The notes: generated by a model from the sequence alone, not told the origin. 64,000 nt of DNA from Actinophytocola xanthii (GCF_001921205.1 NZ_MSIE01000005.1:62001-126000); one strand, 5' to 3'; counted from the stretch's first letter, positions 26,429-36,365 are shown. Translations and numbers: made by a program.

Positions 26429-29398
26429 TCAGGTCCTGGTCAGGTTGACCAGCAGGGAGTACAGGGTCTCCGCGTTCGCGTCGCGCGGGTCGGCCAGGCG
26501 GTCCGCCTCCGCCCGCGCGGACCCCGCCGCGTCGCCCTCGCCCAGCGCGTCGTAGGCCGTCGCGAGTAGCCGCAGGGTGACCGTCGCCGAGGACAGGCTC
26601 CCCATCTCGCGGTACTCGCGCACACAGGTGTGCAGCTCGGGAACGGCCTCCTCCGCCCGGCCGACCCCCACCCAGCTCGCCGCGATGGCCCGGGTGCAGG
26701 AGAGCACCCGCGGCCGCTCGTTCATCTTCCGAGCGATCTCCCGTCCCTCCTCGAAGGCCGCCACCGCCGCCCCGCGCTCGCCGCGACCGGCGCGGATCGC
26801 CCCGAGTGTGCGCAGGCCCCGGGCCAGCGAGGACCCCGCCGTGGTGGATCTGAGCAGCGAGACCGCCTCGTCGGCGGCGACCACGGCCGCGTCCAGCGAG
26901 CCGTTCAACGCGAGGCTCCAGGCGAGGCTCTGCAGCGCGAGCGCGACCCGGCGAGGGCTCCCCGAGGAGCGGGCCTTCGCCAGAGCGCCCTCGTTGATCC
27001 GGACCGACTCCCTCAGCCGACCCAACCGGTTCAGCGCCCCCGACTTGACCCGCAGCATCGACGCCAGGCCGAACTCGTCGGTGAAGAGCAGCGGCTCGGC
27101 CGACGCGACGAGCCGCAGCGACTCCTCGGGCTCGCCGAGGCCGACGAGGCAGTCCGCCAGGTTCGTTCGCACCCAGCCCAGCGCCTGCTGGTCGGCCGGC
27201 CCCACGAGGCGGCGCGCGCACCACCGGTAGCGCCGGACCGCTTCGGTGTACTGCCCGCGCACGTGTGCCAGCAACGCCAGCAGGGCGTTGGCCCGGACCG
27301 CGACCGACTCGTCGGGGGCCTCGGCGATCGCCACGGCACAGGTGCGTAGATCGGCGTAGTGCCCGTGCAGCCACAGGTAGCGGGCGAACCGCTCGAGGAG
27401 CAGCCAGGCCATGCGGTACCGCCGGACCCGGCACAGCACGCCGATCCCCTGCACCAGCACGGGCCGTTCGGTGGCGAACCAGGCGTCGGGGTCGGCGAGC
27501 ACGCGTCTGGTGGTGGCCTCGTCCAGCGGGACGGCCGGCACGCCCTGTCCCAGGTCCGGCAGTGGCGCGGTCCGCGGCAGGCGCCGGGCCGCGAGGTCGA
27601 CCAGGGCGAGCGCGGCATCCACCAGCCGGTGGCTGGCCGCGCGCCGCTCGTCCACGCCGTCCTCGGTGAACGCGAGCTCCCGGGCGTAGGCGCGGACCAG
27701 GTCGTGGATCTGGTAGCGGGCCTGCCCCATCCCGTCCACGCCGGCCGGCCGCAGCAGGCTCGACTCGACCAGTTCCTCGACCGCGGCGTCGGCTCCGGGA
27801 CGGAGCATCTCGATCGCCCAGGCGGGCAGGCTGTACAGGTCCACCATGCCGATCTGCCAGAACGTCTCCCGGGCCGCCGGGCTGAGCGCCCGGCAGCTCA
27901 GCGCGAGGCTGGAGCGCACCTGCAGGTCGCTGACCGTGAGCTCGTCGAACCGGCGAACCTCGTCCTCGAGCCGGTCGGCGAGCGTGCCGATGCCCAGCTG
28001 TGGGCGCAGGGCGAGCCGGGTGCCGGCGATGCGCAGGGCGAGCGGGAGGTTCCCGCAGGCCGCGGCGATCCGGGCGGCGTCCGCCGGTCCACCGGTGACG
28101 CGCTCTCCCGCGATCCTGGCAAGCAGCCGGCCCGCCTCGGCATCGGTGAACGGCTCGACGTCCACCCGGTGCGCACCGGCGAGCCCGGACAGCCGCTGTC
28201 GGCTGGTGACGATCACGGCACTGGACGGGGTGCCCGGCAGCAGCGGGCGGACCTGGGCGGGGTCGGCGGCGTCGTCGAGCACCAGGAGCACGCGGCGGTC
28301 GGCGAGGCGGTCGCGGAGGACCGCGGCCTTGGCCTCCAGGTCGTCCGGGACGGCAGGACCCGTCACGCCGAGCGTGCGGAGCAGGTCGGCGAGCGCGGCG
28401 TCGACGGCGCGGGGGTTGGACGCACCGGCGAGGTGGACGTAGAGCTGGCCGTCGGGGAACTCGCCACGCAGCCGGTGGGCGAGGCGAACCGCGAGCGTCG
28501 ACTTGCCGACGCCGGGCTGGCCGCTGAGCACGACCGGCGAGCAGCCGGTGGTCAGCAGGTCGACGAGCTCGTCGAGCTCGCGGTCGCGGCCGGAGAAGTC
28601 CGCGATGTCGGCGGGGAGCTGGTACACCGGCCGCGTGCTCGCAGCGGGCTCGGCCTCCCCGCGGAGCACCTCGGCGTGCACCGCGCGCAGCTCGGCGCCG
28701 GGCTCGACGCCGGTCTGCTCGACCAGGATCTCGCGCGTGCGCCGGTAGGCCTCCAGGGCCTCGGCCTGCCGGCCGGCGCGCCGCAGGGCGGTCATCAGCA
28801 GCGCGGTGAGCCGCTCCCGGAGCGGGTGTTCGGCGACGGCCGTCTCCAGCTCGCCGACCAGCTCCGCGTCCCGCCCCGCGTCGAGCTCGGCCGCGAGACA
28901 GTCCTCGAACACCGTCAGCCGTTCGGCGGCCAGCCGGGTCACGTCCGCGTCGAGCGCGGGCAGCTGCAGGTCGGCGAGCGGGTGGCCGCGCCACTGGGCG
29001 AGCGCGGTGCGCAGGTGACGGGCACCGGCGACCGGGTCGCCGGCACGCACCGCCCGGCGCCCCAGCTCCGCCTCCGTGGTGAACACCAGCAGGTCGAGGT
29101 CGTCGTGGTCGACGTCGATCCGGTAGCCGCCGCCGGTGCGGGTGATGCACGGCCCGATGCGCTCGCGCAGCCGGGAGAGGTAGGTGTGCAGGTTGGAGGC
29201 ATAGGACTTGGGCGGCAGGTCCGGCCAGAGGGCGTCCACCAGCCGCTCGACCGGGACGTGGGTGTTGGCGTTGAACAGCAGCATGGCCAGCAGCGACCGC
29301 TGCCGGTCGCCGCGCAACCGCAGCCACTGCCCGCTGCCGTCGGTGACCAACAGCGGGCCCAACACCCCGAACCTCACCGGTCGACGCCCCTCACCCAT
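26429..29398 (-). CDS. SARP/AfsR-type transcriptional regulator with NB-ARC and TPR domains
   Basis: Large cytoplasmic regulator (989 aa). An OmpR-like winged helix (about residues 8-95) is followed by a bacterial transcriptional activation domain (to about 247). An NB-ARC ATPase has Walker A G-Q-P-G-V-G-K-S-T at 293-301 and L-V-L-D-D-A as Walker B. The C-terminal half is TPR-like helices. This architecture matches AfsR and related pathway activators of secondary metabolism. The ATG at 29398 is chosen over a TTG two codons upstream. No biosynthetic cluster is adjacent, and the genes on both sides are housekeeping or enzymes, so its target is unknown. It ends facing the lipoprotein gene. Confidence 0.92.
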   Translation of the reverse strand: MGEGRRPVRFGVLGPLLVTDGSGQWLRLRGDRQRSLLAMLLFNANTHVPVERLVDALWPDLPPKSYASNLHTYLSRLRERIGPCITRTGGGYRIDVDHDDLDLLVFTTEAELGRRAVRAGDPVAGARHLRTALAQWRGHPLADLQLPALDADVTRLAAERLTVFEDCLAAELDAGRDAELVGELETAVAEHPLRERLTALLMTALRRAGRQAEALEAYRRTREILVEQTGVEPGAELRAVHAEVLRGEAEPAASTRPVYQLPADIADFSGRDRELDELVDLLTTGCSPVVLSGQPGVGKSTLAVRLAHRLRGEFPDGQLYVHLAGASNPRAVDAALADLLRTLGVTGPAVPDDLEAKAAVLRDRLADRRVLLVLDDAADPAQVRPLLPGTPSSAVIVTSRQRLSGLAGAHRVDVEPFTDAEAGRLLARIAGERVTGGPADAARIAAACGNLPLALRIAGTRLALRPQLGIGTLADRLEDEVRRFDELTVSDLQVRSSLALSCRALSPAARETFWQIGMVDLYSLPAWAIEMLRPGADAAVEELVESSLLRPAGVDGMGQARYQIHDLVRAYARELAFTEDGVDERRAASHRLVDAALALVDLAARRLPRTAPLPDLGQGVPAVPLDEATTRRVLADPDAWFATERPVLVQGIGVLCRVRRYRMAWLLLERFARYLWLHGHYADLRTCAVAIAEAPDESVAVRANALLALLAHVRGQYTEAVRRYRWCARRLVGPADQQALGWVRTNLADCLVGLGEPEESLRLVASAEPLLFTDEFGLASMLRVKSGALNRLGRLRESVRINEGALAKARSSGSPRRVALALQSLAWSLALNGSLDAAVVAADEAVSLLRSTTAGSSLARGLRTLGAIRAGRGERGAAVAAFEEGREIARKMNERPRVLSCTRAIAASWVGVGRAEEAVPELHTCVREYREMGSLSSATVTLRLLATAYDALGEGDAAGSARAEADRLADPRDANAETLYSLLVNLTRT

Positions 29399-29434
29399 CA
29401 GCAAGAGCGGCAGCTTAGGCCACGTCGTGCCTAC

Positions 29435-30940
29435 CTATCCGCAGCGCTCCAGGACCAGTTCGCGCACCCGCTTGGCGTCGGCCTGGCCCCTGGTGGCCTT
29501 CATCACCGCGCCGACGATGGCACCGGCCGCCTGGACCTTGCCGCCGCGGATCTTGTCCGCCACGTCGGGCTGGGCGGCGAGCGCCTCGTCGATCGCCGCG
29601 TAGAGCGCCGAGTCGTCGGAGACCACCTCGAGGCCGCGGGCCGCGACGACGGCGTCGGGCTCGCCCTCGCCGGCGAGCACGCCGTCGACGACCTCCCTGG
29701 CCAGCTTGTTGGTCAGCGTTCCCTCGGCGACCAGTGCGGCCACCCGCGCGACCTGTGCGGGGGTGATGGGCAGGTCGGGCAGCTCGACACCACGAGAGTT
29801 GGCCTCCTGGGCGAGGTAGTTGCCCCACCACGCGCGGGCCTGGTCCGGGCTCGCGCCCGCGTCGACGGTGGCCGCGACCAGGTCGATCGCGCCGGCGTTG
29901 ACCAGGTCGCGCAGCTCCAGGTCGGACAGTCCCCAGTCGGCCTGGACACGCTTGCGCCGCTGCCAGGGCATCTCGGGCAGCGTCGCACGCAGCTCCTCGA
30001 CCCACTCCGGCGAGGGCGCGATCGGCACCAGGTCGGGCTCGGGGAAGTACCGGTAGTCCTCGGAGGTCTCCTTGCGCCGGCCGGCCGAGGTGGTTCCGGT
30101 GGACTCGTCGAAGTGCCTGGTCTCCTGGAGGATCTCGCCGCCGCCCACGAGCACCGCGGCCTGCCGGGTCATCTCGTAGCGCACCGCCCGCTCGACGCTG
30201 CGCAGCGAGTTGACGTTCTTGGTCTCGGTGCGCGTGCCGAAGACCGTGGCGCCCTTGGGCATGAGCGAGACGTTGGCGTCGCAGCGCAGCGAGCCCTGGT
30301 CCATCCGGACGTCGGAGACGTCGAGCGCACGCAGCAGGTCGCGCAGTGCGGTGACGTAGGCACGCGCGACCTCCGGTGCCCTGGCGCCGGTGCCGACGAT
30401 GGGCTTGGTGACGATCTCGATCAGCGGCACGCCGGCGCGGTTGTAGTCGAGCAGCGAGTGCTCCGCGCCGTGGATCCGCCCGGTGGCGCCGCCGACGTGC
30501 AGCGACTTGCCGGTGTCCTCCTCCATGTGGGCGCGCTCGATGCCCACGACGACCGTCTCGCCGTCGGCGAGCTCCAGCACCAGCTCGCCGTTGAACGCGA
30601 TCGGCTCGTCGTACTGGGAGGTCTGGAAGTTCTTCGGCATGTCCGGGTAGAAGTAGTTCTTCCGCGCGAAGCGGCACCAGGGCGCGATCTCGCAGCCCAG
30701 CGCCAGTCCGATCCGGATCGCGGACTCCACGGCCTTGCCGTTGACCACCGGCAGCGAGCCCGGCAGGCCCAGGCAGACGGGGCACACCTGCGTGTTGGGC
30801 TCGGCACCGAACGTGGTCGGACACCCGCAGAACATCTTGGTCCGGGTGGACAGCTCGACGTGCACCTCGAGCCCGAGCACCGGGTCGAACCGCTCGAGGA
30901 CCTCGTCGTAGTCCAGCACGTCCGAAGTAGACAGCGTCAT
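29435..30940 (-). CDS. gatB: Asp-tRNA(Asn)/Glu-tRNA(Gln) amidotransferase subunit B
   Basis: tRNA-binding and kinase subunit (501 aa) of GatCAB, which converts misacylated Glu-tRNA-Gln or Asp-tRNA-Asn to the amide form. The catalytic cradle includes G-L-E-V-H-V-E-L and the zinc-site Cys residues (F-C-G-C-P and V-C-P-V-C-L-G). [13 protein letters not shown] is conserved, and a GatB/Yqey tail domain forms the last 150 residues. The ATG at 30940 overlaps the gatA stop (ATGA). In mycobacteria pfkA separates gatA and gatB; here they are directly coupled. Confidence 0.97.
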   Translation of the reverse strand: MTLSTSDVLDYDEVLERFDPVLGLEVHVELSTRTKMFCGCPTTFGAEPNTQVCPVCLGLPGSLPVVNGKAVESAIRIGLALGCEIAPWCRFARKNYFYPDMPKNFQTSQYDEPIAFNGELVLELADGETVVVGIERAHMEEDTGKSLHVGGATGRIHGAEHSLLDYNRAGVPLIEIVTKPIVGTGARAPEVARAYVTALRDLLRALDVSDVRMDQGSLRCDANVSLMPKGATVFGTRTETKNVNSLRSVERAVRYEMTRQAAVLVGGGEILQETRHFDESTGTTSAGRRKETSEDYRYFPEPDLVPIAPSPEWVEELRATLPEMPWQRRKRVQADWGLSDLELRDLVNAGAIDLVAATVDAGASPDQARAWWGNYLAQEANSRGVELPDLPITPAQVARVAALVAEGTLTNKLAREVVDGVLAGEGEPDAVVAARGLEVVSDDSALYAAIDEALAAQPDVADKIRGGKVQAAGAIVGAVMKATRGQADAKRVRELVLERCG

Positions 30941-32454
30941 CGGGCGACCTCCAGCTCCGGAACGCGGTTGATGAACGGCCCGCCCTCGGCGCGGTCCCGG
31001 GCCACCTCGTAGGCGGCGGCGACCCGGTACATCCGCTGCTCCTGCAGGGCGGGCGCCATCACCTGCAGGCCGACCGGCAGGCCGTCCTGCTCGGACAGTC
31101 CGGCCGGAACGCTCATGGCCGGGGTACCGGCGAGGTTCGCCGGGATCGTGCACAGGTCCGCCCGGTACATGGCGACCGGGTCGTCCACCCGCTCGCCGAT
31201 GGGGAAGGCGGTCGTGGGCGTGGTGGGCGAGACGAGCACGTCGACGTTCTCGAACGCAGCGGCGAAGTCCCGCGCGATCAGCGTGCGGACCTTCTGCGCC
31301 TGGCCGTAGTAGGCGTCGTAGTAGCCGGAGGAGAGCGCGTAGGTGCCGATCATGATGCGCCGCTTGACCTCGGCTCCGAACCCCGCCTCGCGGGTGAGCG
31401 ACATGACCTGCTCGGCGCTGTTGCCGTTCTCGTCGCCCACGCGCAGTCCGTAGCGCATGGCGTCGAACCGCGCGAGGTTCGAGGAGCACTCGCTGGGCGC
31501 GATGAGGTAGTAGGCCGGCAGGCCGTAGTCGAAGTGCGGGCAGGAGACCTCGACGACCTCCGCGCCGAGCTCCCGCAGCACGTCGACGGCGCGGTTGAAG
31601 GCCGAGATGACCCCCGCCTGGTACCACTCGCCGGAGAACTCCCGCACGACGCCGACCCGGACGCCGCGCAGGTCTCCGGCGGCGCCTTCCCTGGCCGCGG
31701 CGACCACCGGCGGCACCGGCGCGTCGATCGAGGTGGAGTCGAGCGGGTCGTGCCCGCCGATCACCTCGTGCAGCAGTGCCGCGTCGAGCACCGTCCGCGC
31801 GCACGGCCCGCCCTGGTCGAGCGAGGAGGAGAACGCGACCAGCCCGTAGCGGGAGACCCCGCCGTAGGTGGGCTTCACCCCGACGGTTCCGGTCACCGAG
31901 GCGGGCTGGCGGATCGAGCCACCGGTGTCGGTGCCGATCGCGAGCGGGGCCTCGAACGCGGCGAGCGCGGCCGAGGAGCCACCGCCCGAGCCGCCGGGGA
32001 TCCGGTCGAGGTCCCACGGGTTGTGGGTGACGCCGTAGGCCGAGTTCTCGGTGGACGAGCCCATCGCGAACTCGTCCATGTTGGTCTTGCCGAGCACGAC
32101 GACACCCGCCTCGCGCAGCTTGCGCACCAGCGTCGCGTCGTAGGGCGGGACCCAGTTCTGCAGGATCCGCGACCCGCAGGTGGTCGGGATGCCCTCGGTG
32201 GTGAACACGTCCTTGAGCGCCAGCGGAACACCGGCCAGCGGCGAGGCCACCGGCCGGCCGGCGGCCACGTCCTCGTCGACCGCACGGGCCGCGGCCAGCG
32301 CGCCGTCCGTGTCGACGTGCAGGAAGGCGTGCACGGCCGGGTCGATCTGGGCGATCCGGTCCAGATGGGCGCGGGTGACCTCCACCGAGGACACCTCGCC
32401 GGAGTGGATCCGCGCGGCCAGCTCGGCCGCGGTCAGCCGGATGAGCTCGCTCAT
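30937..32454 (-). CDS. gatA: Asp-tRNA(Asn)/Glu-tRNA(Gln) amidotransferase subunit A
   Basis: Glutaminase subunit (505 aa) of the amidase-signature family. The catalytic Lys is in L-A-L-K-D-V-F. The Ser-cis-Ser and nucleophile region reads G-S-G-G-G-S-S-A-A and later G-T-D-T-G-G-S-I-R. Full length and intact. The ATG at 32454 overlaps the gatC stop (ATGA), so the three subunits are produced from one coupled operon gatC-gatA-gatB. Confidence 0.97.
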   Translation of the reverse strand: MSELIRLTAAELAARIHSGEVSSVEVTRAHLDRIAQIDPAVHAFLHVDTDGALAAARAVDEDVAAGRPVASPLAGVPLALKDVFTTEGIPTTCGSRILQNWVPPYDATLVRKLREAGVVVLGKTNMDEFAMGSSTENSAYGVTHNPWDLDRIPGGSGGGSSAALAAFEAPLAIGTDTGGSIRQPASVTGTVGVKPTYGGVSRYGLVAFSSSLDQGGPCARTVLDAALLHEVIGGHDPLDSTSIDAPVPPVVAAAREGAAGDLRGVRVGVVREFSGEWYQAGVISAFNRAVDVLRELGAEVVEVSCPHFDYGLPAYYLIAPSECSSNLARFDAMRYGLRVGDENGNSAEQVMSLTREAGFGAEVKRRIMIGTYALSSGYYDAYYGQAQKVRTLIARDFAAAFENVDVLVSPTTPTTAFPIGERVDDPVAMYRADLCTIPANLAGTPAMSVPAGLSEQDGLPVGLQVMAPALQEQRMYRVAAAYEVARDRAEGGPFINRVPELEVAR

Positions 32455-32750
32455 GATTCCTCCCCCAGGATGCGCGGGACTCGGAACCGGCCGTCCTCGA
32501 CAGCCGGCGCGCCGGCGAGGGCCTGCTGCTGGGCCAGGCCGGGGCGGGGCTCGTCCTCGCGGAAGACGTTGGTCAGCCGCACCGCGTGCGACGTCGGCGG
32601 GATGTCCTGTGCCGCCACCTCACCGACGCTGGCCACCGACTGGAGGATGACGTCGAGCTGGCCGGCGAACATGTCCAGCTCGTCCTCGGTGACGGCCAGC
32701 CTGGCCAGGCGGGCGAGGTGGGCTACCTCGTCGCGCGAGATGTTGGGCAC
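32451..32750 (-). CDS. gatC: Asp-tRNA(Asn)/Glu-tRNA(Gln) amidotransferase subunit C
   Basis: Small stabilising subunit (99 aa) that wraps around GatA and GatB. It starts with [15 protein letters not shown] and ends with the F-R-V-P-R-I-L motif of the family. The GTG start is preceded by AGGGAG about ten bases upstream. First gene of the operon; the 191 bases before it hold its promoter and that of the divergent ACT-domain gene, with no further structure recognised. Confidence 0.95.
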   Translation of the reverse strand: MPNISRDEVAHLARLARLAVTEDELDMFAGQLDVILQSVASVGEVAAQDIPPTSHAVRLTNVFREDEPRPGLAQQQALAGAPAVEDGRFRVPRILGEES

Positions 32751-32941
32751 TGGACGAACTCCCTGGGTATGTGCTGAGTTGGTGCACCGAGTCTATTTCG
32801 AGGGCGTGGCGGGACCCGAACGGGTTATCGCGGGCATGCGCGCGGCCTCGCCGACCCGTCCCGGCACCTGGACGGCAGGCGCGGAGCGATCGTCGCATCT
32901 GCGACAATCGTCGGCCGGCACGAGACTAGGAGGCGTTCGCC

Positions 32942-33595
32942 TTGTCCTTCCTCATCCGGGTGCAGCTCCCGGACGTCCCGGGGGCGTTGGGAGCCGTGGC
33001 GACCGCCCTCGGCGCGATCGGTGCCGACATCCTGAGTGTGGACGTGGTGGAGCGCAACTCCGGTGTGGCGATCGACGACCTCGTGGTCGAGCTGCCGAAG
33101 GGCCGCCTGCCGGACGTGCTGATCACCGCGGCGGAGTCGGTGGCCGACGTCGAGGTCGACGCGGTGCGCCCCTACGCGGGGGTGTTGGACACCCACCGCG
33201 AGCTCGAGCTCGTGGAGGAGGTCGCCGGACGCCCCGGCGAAGGACTGGCGATCTTCACCGAGGGCGTGCCGCGGATCGTGCGGGCCGGCTGGGCCATGGT
33301 CGTCGGGCCGGGCCCGGAGGGGGCGCGGACGCTGACCGCGAGCACCGCCGCACCTCAGCTGCGGGTGCTGGACCTGCCCTGGCTGCCGCTCGAGCGGGCC
33401 ACCGTGCTCGACGGCGAGGAGAGCTGGGTTCCGGAGACCTGGCGGGAGCTGGGCACAGAGCTCGCGGCGACGCCGGTGGGCAAGCCGGACCGGGTGATGC
33501 TGGTCGGCCGGCCGGGCGGGCCGCAGTTCCGGGCCGCCGAGGTGGCCCGGCTCGCGCACCTCGCCGGGATCATCGCGGTCGTGCTCTCCGGCTGA
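32942..33595 (+). CDS. ACT-domain protein
   Basis: Cytoplasmic protein (217 aa) with an N-terminal ACT domain at about residues 4-75 (L-P-D-V-P-G-A-L-G-A-V-A), the usual amino-acid-sensing fold, and a C-terminal region resembling a second regulatory or acetyltransferase-like domain. It is the positional equivalent of Rv3013, which also lies between gatC and ligA. The TTG start has AGGAGG nine bases upstream. Function not established; a link to amino-acid or tRNA amidation state is only suggested by position. Confidence 0.8.
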   Translation: MSFLIRVQLPDVPGALGAVATALGAIGADILSVDVVERNSGVAIDDLVVELPKGRLPDVLITAAESVADVEVDAVRPYAGVLDTHRELELVEEVAGRPGEGLAIFTEGVPRIVRAGWAMVVGPGPEGARTLTASTAAPQLRVLDLPWLPLERATVLDGEESWVPETWRELGTELAATPVGKPDRVMLVGRPGGPQFRAAEVARLAHLAGIIAVVLSG

Positions 33596-33620
33596 GCCAG
33601 GACCGGCAGGACTCACTTTC

Positions 33621-33647
33621 AGATTAGTCAACAATCTGACTATAGTC
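33621..33647. promoter_or_regulatory. PadR operator region
   Basis: Nested palindromes: AGATT-N7-AATCT (33621-33637), AGTCA-N6-TGACT (33626-33641) and GACTATAGTC (33638-33647). They cover the promoter of the PadR gene, so autorepression is likely. Confidence 0.55.
33641..33646 (+). promoter_or_regulatory. -10 element of the PadR gene, leaderless type
   Basis: TATAGT ends six bases before the ATG at 33653 and is embedded in the palindrome GACTATAGTC. Confidence 0.55.
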
Positions 33648-33652
33648 AGGGC

Positions 33653-34225
33653 ATGGCACTGCGTCATGCCGTGCTGGCGGCCCTGCTCGACGGTGAGTAC
33701 AGCGGCTACCAGCTGGCCAAGGTGTTCGACATCGGGGTGGCCAACTTCTGGCACGCCCTCCCCCAGCAGCTCTACCTCGAGCTGGCGAAGCTCGAGAAGG
33801 AGGGCATGGTCGCCGGGCGGCAGGTGATCCAGGAGACCCGCCCGAACAAGCGGCTGTTCAAGGTCACCGCCGAAGGTCTGGCCGAGCTGACCCGCTGGGC
33901 GGCCAGTGCGGCGAAACCCTCGTTCATCCGCGACGACCTGATGGTGAAGGTCCAGGCGGCGGACCGGATCCCGGCTGGTCCCGTCCTCGAGCAGCTCGAC
34001 GAGCGCGTCCGCGTGGCCGACGCGAAGATCGAGGTCCTGGCGAAGCTGCTCGCCCGGCTGCGCGGCGAGCTGGACGAGGACGCGTTCCTGCGCGAGGGCG
34101 AACACGTCGGACCGTACCTGACCTGCCTGCGGGGGCTGCGCTTCGAGCGCGAGCACCGCGACTGGTGCGTCCTGGCCGCGTCGGTTCTCCGGGCAAGGGA
34201 GGTCGCGTGTACTCCCGCTACGTAG
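33653..34225 (+). CDS. PadR-family transcriptional regulator
   Basis: Repressor (190 aa) with the PadR winged helix in the first 80 residues (A-V-L-A-A-L-L-D-G-E-Y-S-G-Y-Q-L-A-K, then L-Y-L-E-L-A-K-L-E-K-E-G). A Vir-like helical C-terminal domain for dimerisation fills about residues 95-180. The ATG lies six bases after TATAGT, so the mRNA is probably leaderless. The last 19 bases overlap the start of the SGNH hydrolase gene, making that gene its likely co-expressed partner. Confidence 0.88.
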   Translation: MALRHAVLAALLDGEYSGYQLAKVFDIGVANFWHALPQQLYLELAKLEKEGMVAGRQVIQETRPNKRLFKVTAEGLAELTRWAASAAKPSFIRDDLMVKVQAADRIPAGPVLEQLDERVRVADAKIEVLAKLLARLRGELDEDAFLREGEHVGPYLTCLRGLRFEREHRDWCVLAASVLRAREVACTPAT

Positions 34226-34977
34226 CCCTCGGCGACAGCCAGACCGAGGGCCTGATGGACGGCGACGAGCTGCGCGGCTACCGGGGCTGGGCCGACCGGC
34301 TGGCCGGCCACCTGGCCGCGGTGAACCCCGGGCTGCACTACGCCAACCTGGCCGTCCGCGGGCACCGCGCCCACCAGGTCCACCACGGCCAGCTCGGCCC
34401 CGCCCTGGACCTGCGACCGGACCTCGCGACGGTGGTCGCCGGGGTGAACGACCTGCTGCGCCGGCGGTTCGACGGCGCGGCGGTCGCCGCCCACCTGGAG
34501 GCGATGTTCGCGGCGCTCACCGGCGCTGGTGCCCGGGTGCTGACCGTCGTGTTCCCCGACCCGGCGCTGCTGATGCCGGCGGCCCGGCCGCTCAGCGCGC
34601 GGACGGCGGAGCTGAACGCCCGCATCCGGGCGGCCGCCGCGCGCCACGGGGTGACGGTCGTGAACCTGACCGAGCACCCCGTCTGCACCGATCCCCGGCT
34701 GTGGAGCCCGGACCGGCTGCACCTCAGCCCGCTGGGCCACGCCCGGTTCGCCGCCGGAGCCGCGCACGCCCTCGGGCTGCCCGGCTTCCACACCTGGTCC
34801 GATCCGCTGGGTCCGCGCCCACCGGTCGGCGCGTGGCAGCGGGCGGGCGCGGAGCTGCGCTGGGTCCGCGGCTTCGCCGGCCCGTGGCTGGCCCGCCGGC
34901 TCCGCGGCCGCTCCTCGGGGGACGGGCGGGTGGCCAAACGACCCGCCCTCGCACCTCCGGACTCCCCCGCCGACTGA
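34207..34977 (+). CDS. SGNH/GDSL-family hydrolase
   Basis: Esterase-like hydrolase (256 aa) without a signal peptide, so probably cytoplasmic. Block I has the nucleophile Ser11 (L-G-D-S-Q-T-E-G), the oxyanion residues are Gly52 and Asn81 (G-V-N-D), and block V supplies Asp169 and His172 (D-R-L-H). The GTG at 34207 has GGGAGG four bases upstream and lies within the PadR gene, indicating translational coupling. Substrate is unknown; lipids or acylated sugars are typical of the family. The last 30 residues are Arg- and Pro-rich. Confidence 0.88.
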   Translation: MYSRYVALGDSQTEGLMDGDELRGYRGWADRLAGHLAAVNPGLHYANLAVRGHRAHQVHHGQLGPALDLRPDLATVVAGVNDLLRRRFDGAAVAAHLEAMFAALTGAGARVLTVVFPDPALLMPAARPLSARTAELNARIRAAAARHGVTVVNLTEHPVCTDPRLWSPDRLHLSPLGHARFAAGAAHALGLPGFHTWSDPLGPRPPVGAWQRAGAELRWVRGFAGPWLARRLRGRSSGDGRVAKRPALAPPDSPAD

Positions 34978-35139
34978 GGTCACCGCGGTAGCCGCACATT
35001 CTCCTGGCGAGGAATTCTCGTCGTGCGAGTTTTACCCGTTGGGGTGAGATTACTCGGCGATCCTCGGCAGAATTGTCCGAGCCGTCTACGCTGGTTCTGA
35101 TGCGCCGGGGATATTTCATGGAAAACAGTTTGGGGTCGC

Positions 35140-35679
35140 ATGCGACACGTACGTGACAGGTCGATCCGGCGCGAATATCTCGGATTCGCTGCGACGGTGG
35201 TGCTGGCCGTCGGCATGGTCCTCACCGGCGGACCGACAGCGGGGGCCGACACCCCGGTCGACCCCCCGGTCGGCGACGTGCGCCCGTTGGCGTGCAGCGG
35301 CCACGGCAGCGAGTACGGGGACTGGGTCAACGTCGATCCGTTCGCGAGCGTCGTCGTCCGGGTCGAGCTCCGGGACTGCCAGGCGGTCACCGTGTGCACC
35401 GACGACGACCTGTGTCATATCGCGTACGACGTTGGCTGGAACGTGCGGGTTGTCGGAAAATGTCGACCGATGAACTGCGACTGGGGCTGGAGCGAACCCG
35501 GGTACCGCCTATCGTCGGGCCATATCTACGGCTTCTACGACCAGGGGCTCGCGAAGACGTATGTGTACGCGAAGCTGCCAGCGAGTCGGCCGAGTCTGCT
35601 GTCCGTATATTGGCGGCGCGATTTCGTCGACCCGAACCGCCCGGACCAGACCCGACAGGAGTGGTTCCGCCGGGTCTGA
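35140..35679 (+). CDS. Secreted protein of unknown function with six cysteines
   Basis: I do not recognise this protein. It has 179 residues. Residues 1-36 are a long signal peptide with a basic start, a hydrophobic core (L-G-F-A-A-T-V-V-L-A-V-G) and a cleavage site near A-G-A. The mature part holds six Cys at 52, 80, 86, 92, 108 and 113, allowing three disulfides. It then has an aromatic segment and an ending rich in Asp, Pro and Arg (D-F-V-D-P-N-R-P-D-Q-T). The 160 bases before it are more AT-rich than average. It is flanked by the SGNH hydrolase gene and a convergent TetR gene, neither clearly related. Confidence 0.6.
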   Translation: MRHVRDRSIRREYLGFAATVVLAVGMVLTGGPTAGADTPVDPPVGDVRPLACSGHGSEYGDWVNVDPFASVVVRVELRDCQAVTVCTDDDLCHIAYDVGWNVRVVGKCRPMNCDWGWSEPGYRLSSGHIYGFYDQGLAKTYVYAKLPASRPSLLSVYWRRDFVDPNRPDQTRQEWFRRV

Positions 35680-35693
35680 GCAGCCCTTCGAGC

Positions 35694-36359
35694 TCAGGAG
35701 CGTGGCAGCACGCCCACAAGCGTCGTGATGATCGCGAGCCGCAGGGCTGACCGAAGGTCGATGCGGTGCACCGCCAGTGCCGGCTCCGACTCGTAGACGG
35801 CGAGCAGGCTCGGCGGCGGCGGGGTGTAGGCGGACAGTGCGCCAGCGATCAGCAGGACGGTCAGACAGAACTGCTCGGCGTGGTCGCCGACCTCGGGCAG
35901 GTACCCCCGGACGAGGCCGGCCATCACCGCGAGGTTGCGCAGTGAGGCCTGCTTGTGCCGGCGGACCACCTCGACCGAGACGTTGTGCTCGAGCACTCCG
36001 CCCTGCGCGCCGTAGAGGTCACAGAGCGTCGGCTGGGCGGCGAGCGACCGGCTGAGCACCTCGGCCGTCTGTTCGGCCCGTTCCCCCACCGGCCGGCCCC
36101 GGTCGACGGCGCGGGCCAGCTCCTGCTCCAGTTCGGCCAGCCAGGTCGCCGTACGGTCGTCCATCAGGTCGAGCAGCACCGCCTCGCGGGACTCGAAATA
36201 ACGCAGCACCGCCGTCTTGGCCAGGCCGACCCGCCGGCTCAGCTCGTTCAGGGTCACCTCGGCCACCGACATCTCGTCGAGCATCGCCGAGGTCGTCTCC
36301 AGGATCGCCCGGCGCCGGACTTCACGCTGCTCTTCGGTGCGTGCCCGCTGGAACGTCAT
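35694..36359 (-). CDS. TetR-family regulator of the SDR gene
   Basis: Repressor (221 aa). The helix-turn-helix is in residues 15-60 (R-R-A-I-L-E-T-T-S-A-M-L, then L-N-E-L-S-R-R-V-G-L-A-K-T-A-V-L-R-Y-F-E-S-R-E). The C-terminal ligand domain contains four Pro in a row near 185. The ATG at 36359 lies six bases after TAGGGT (36366-36371, minus strand). Three copies of one palindrome separate it from the divergent SDR gene, so it very probably represses both. Confidence 0.88.
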   Translation of the reverse strand: MTFQRARTEEQREVRRRAILETTSAMLDEMSVAEVTLNELSRRVGLAKTAVLRYFESREAVLLDLMDDRTATWLAELEQELARAVDRGRPVGERAEQTAEVLSRSLAAQPTLCDLYGAQGGVLEHNVSVEVVRRHKQASLRNLAVMAGLVRGYLPEVGDHAEQFCLTVLLIAGALSAYTPPPPSLLAVYESEPALAVHRIDLRSALRLAIITTLVGVLPRS

Positions 36360-36365
36360 GACCTC

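Noticed and set aside
27359-31012. Very long open frame on the plus strand across the SARP, gatB and gatA genes
   Set aside because: It is antisense to three well-supported genes and its composition (Arg, Gly, His, Val repeats) is that of a complementary frame in GC-rich DNA.
34978-35139. Small gene in the AT-richer stretch before the six-Cys secreted protein
   Set aside because: No open frame with a start and ribosome site was found; the region is treated as promoter.
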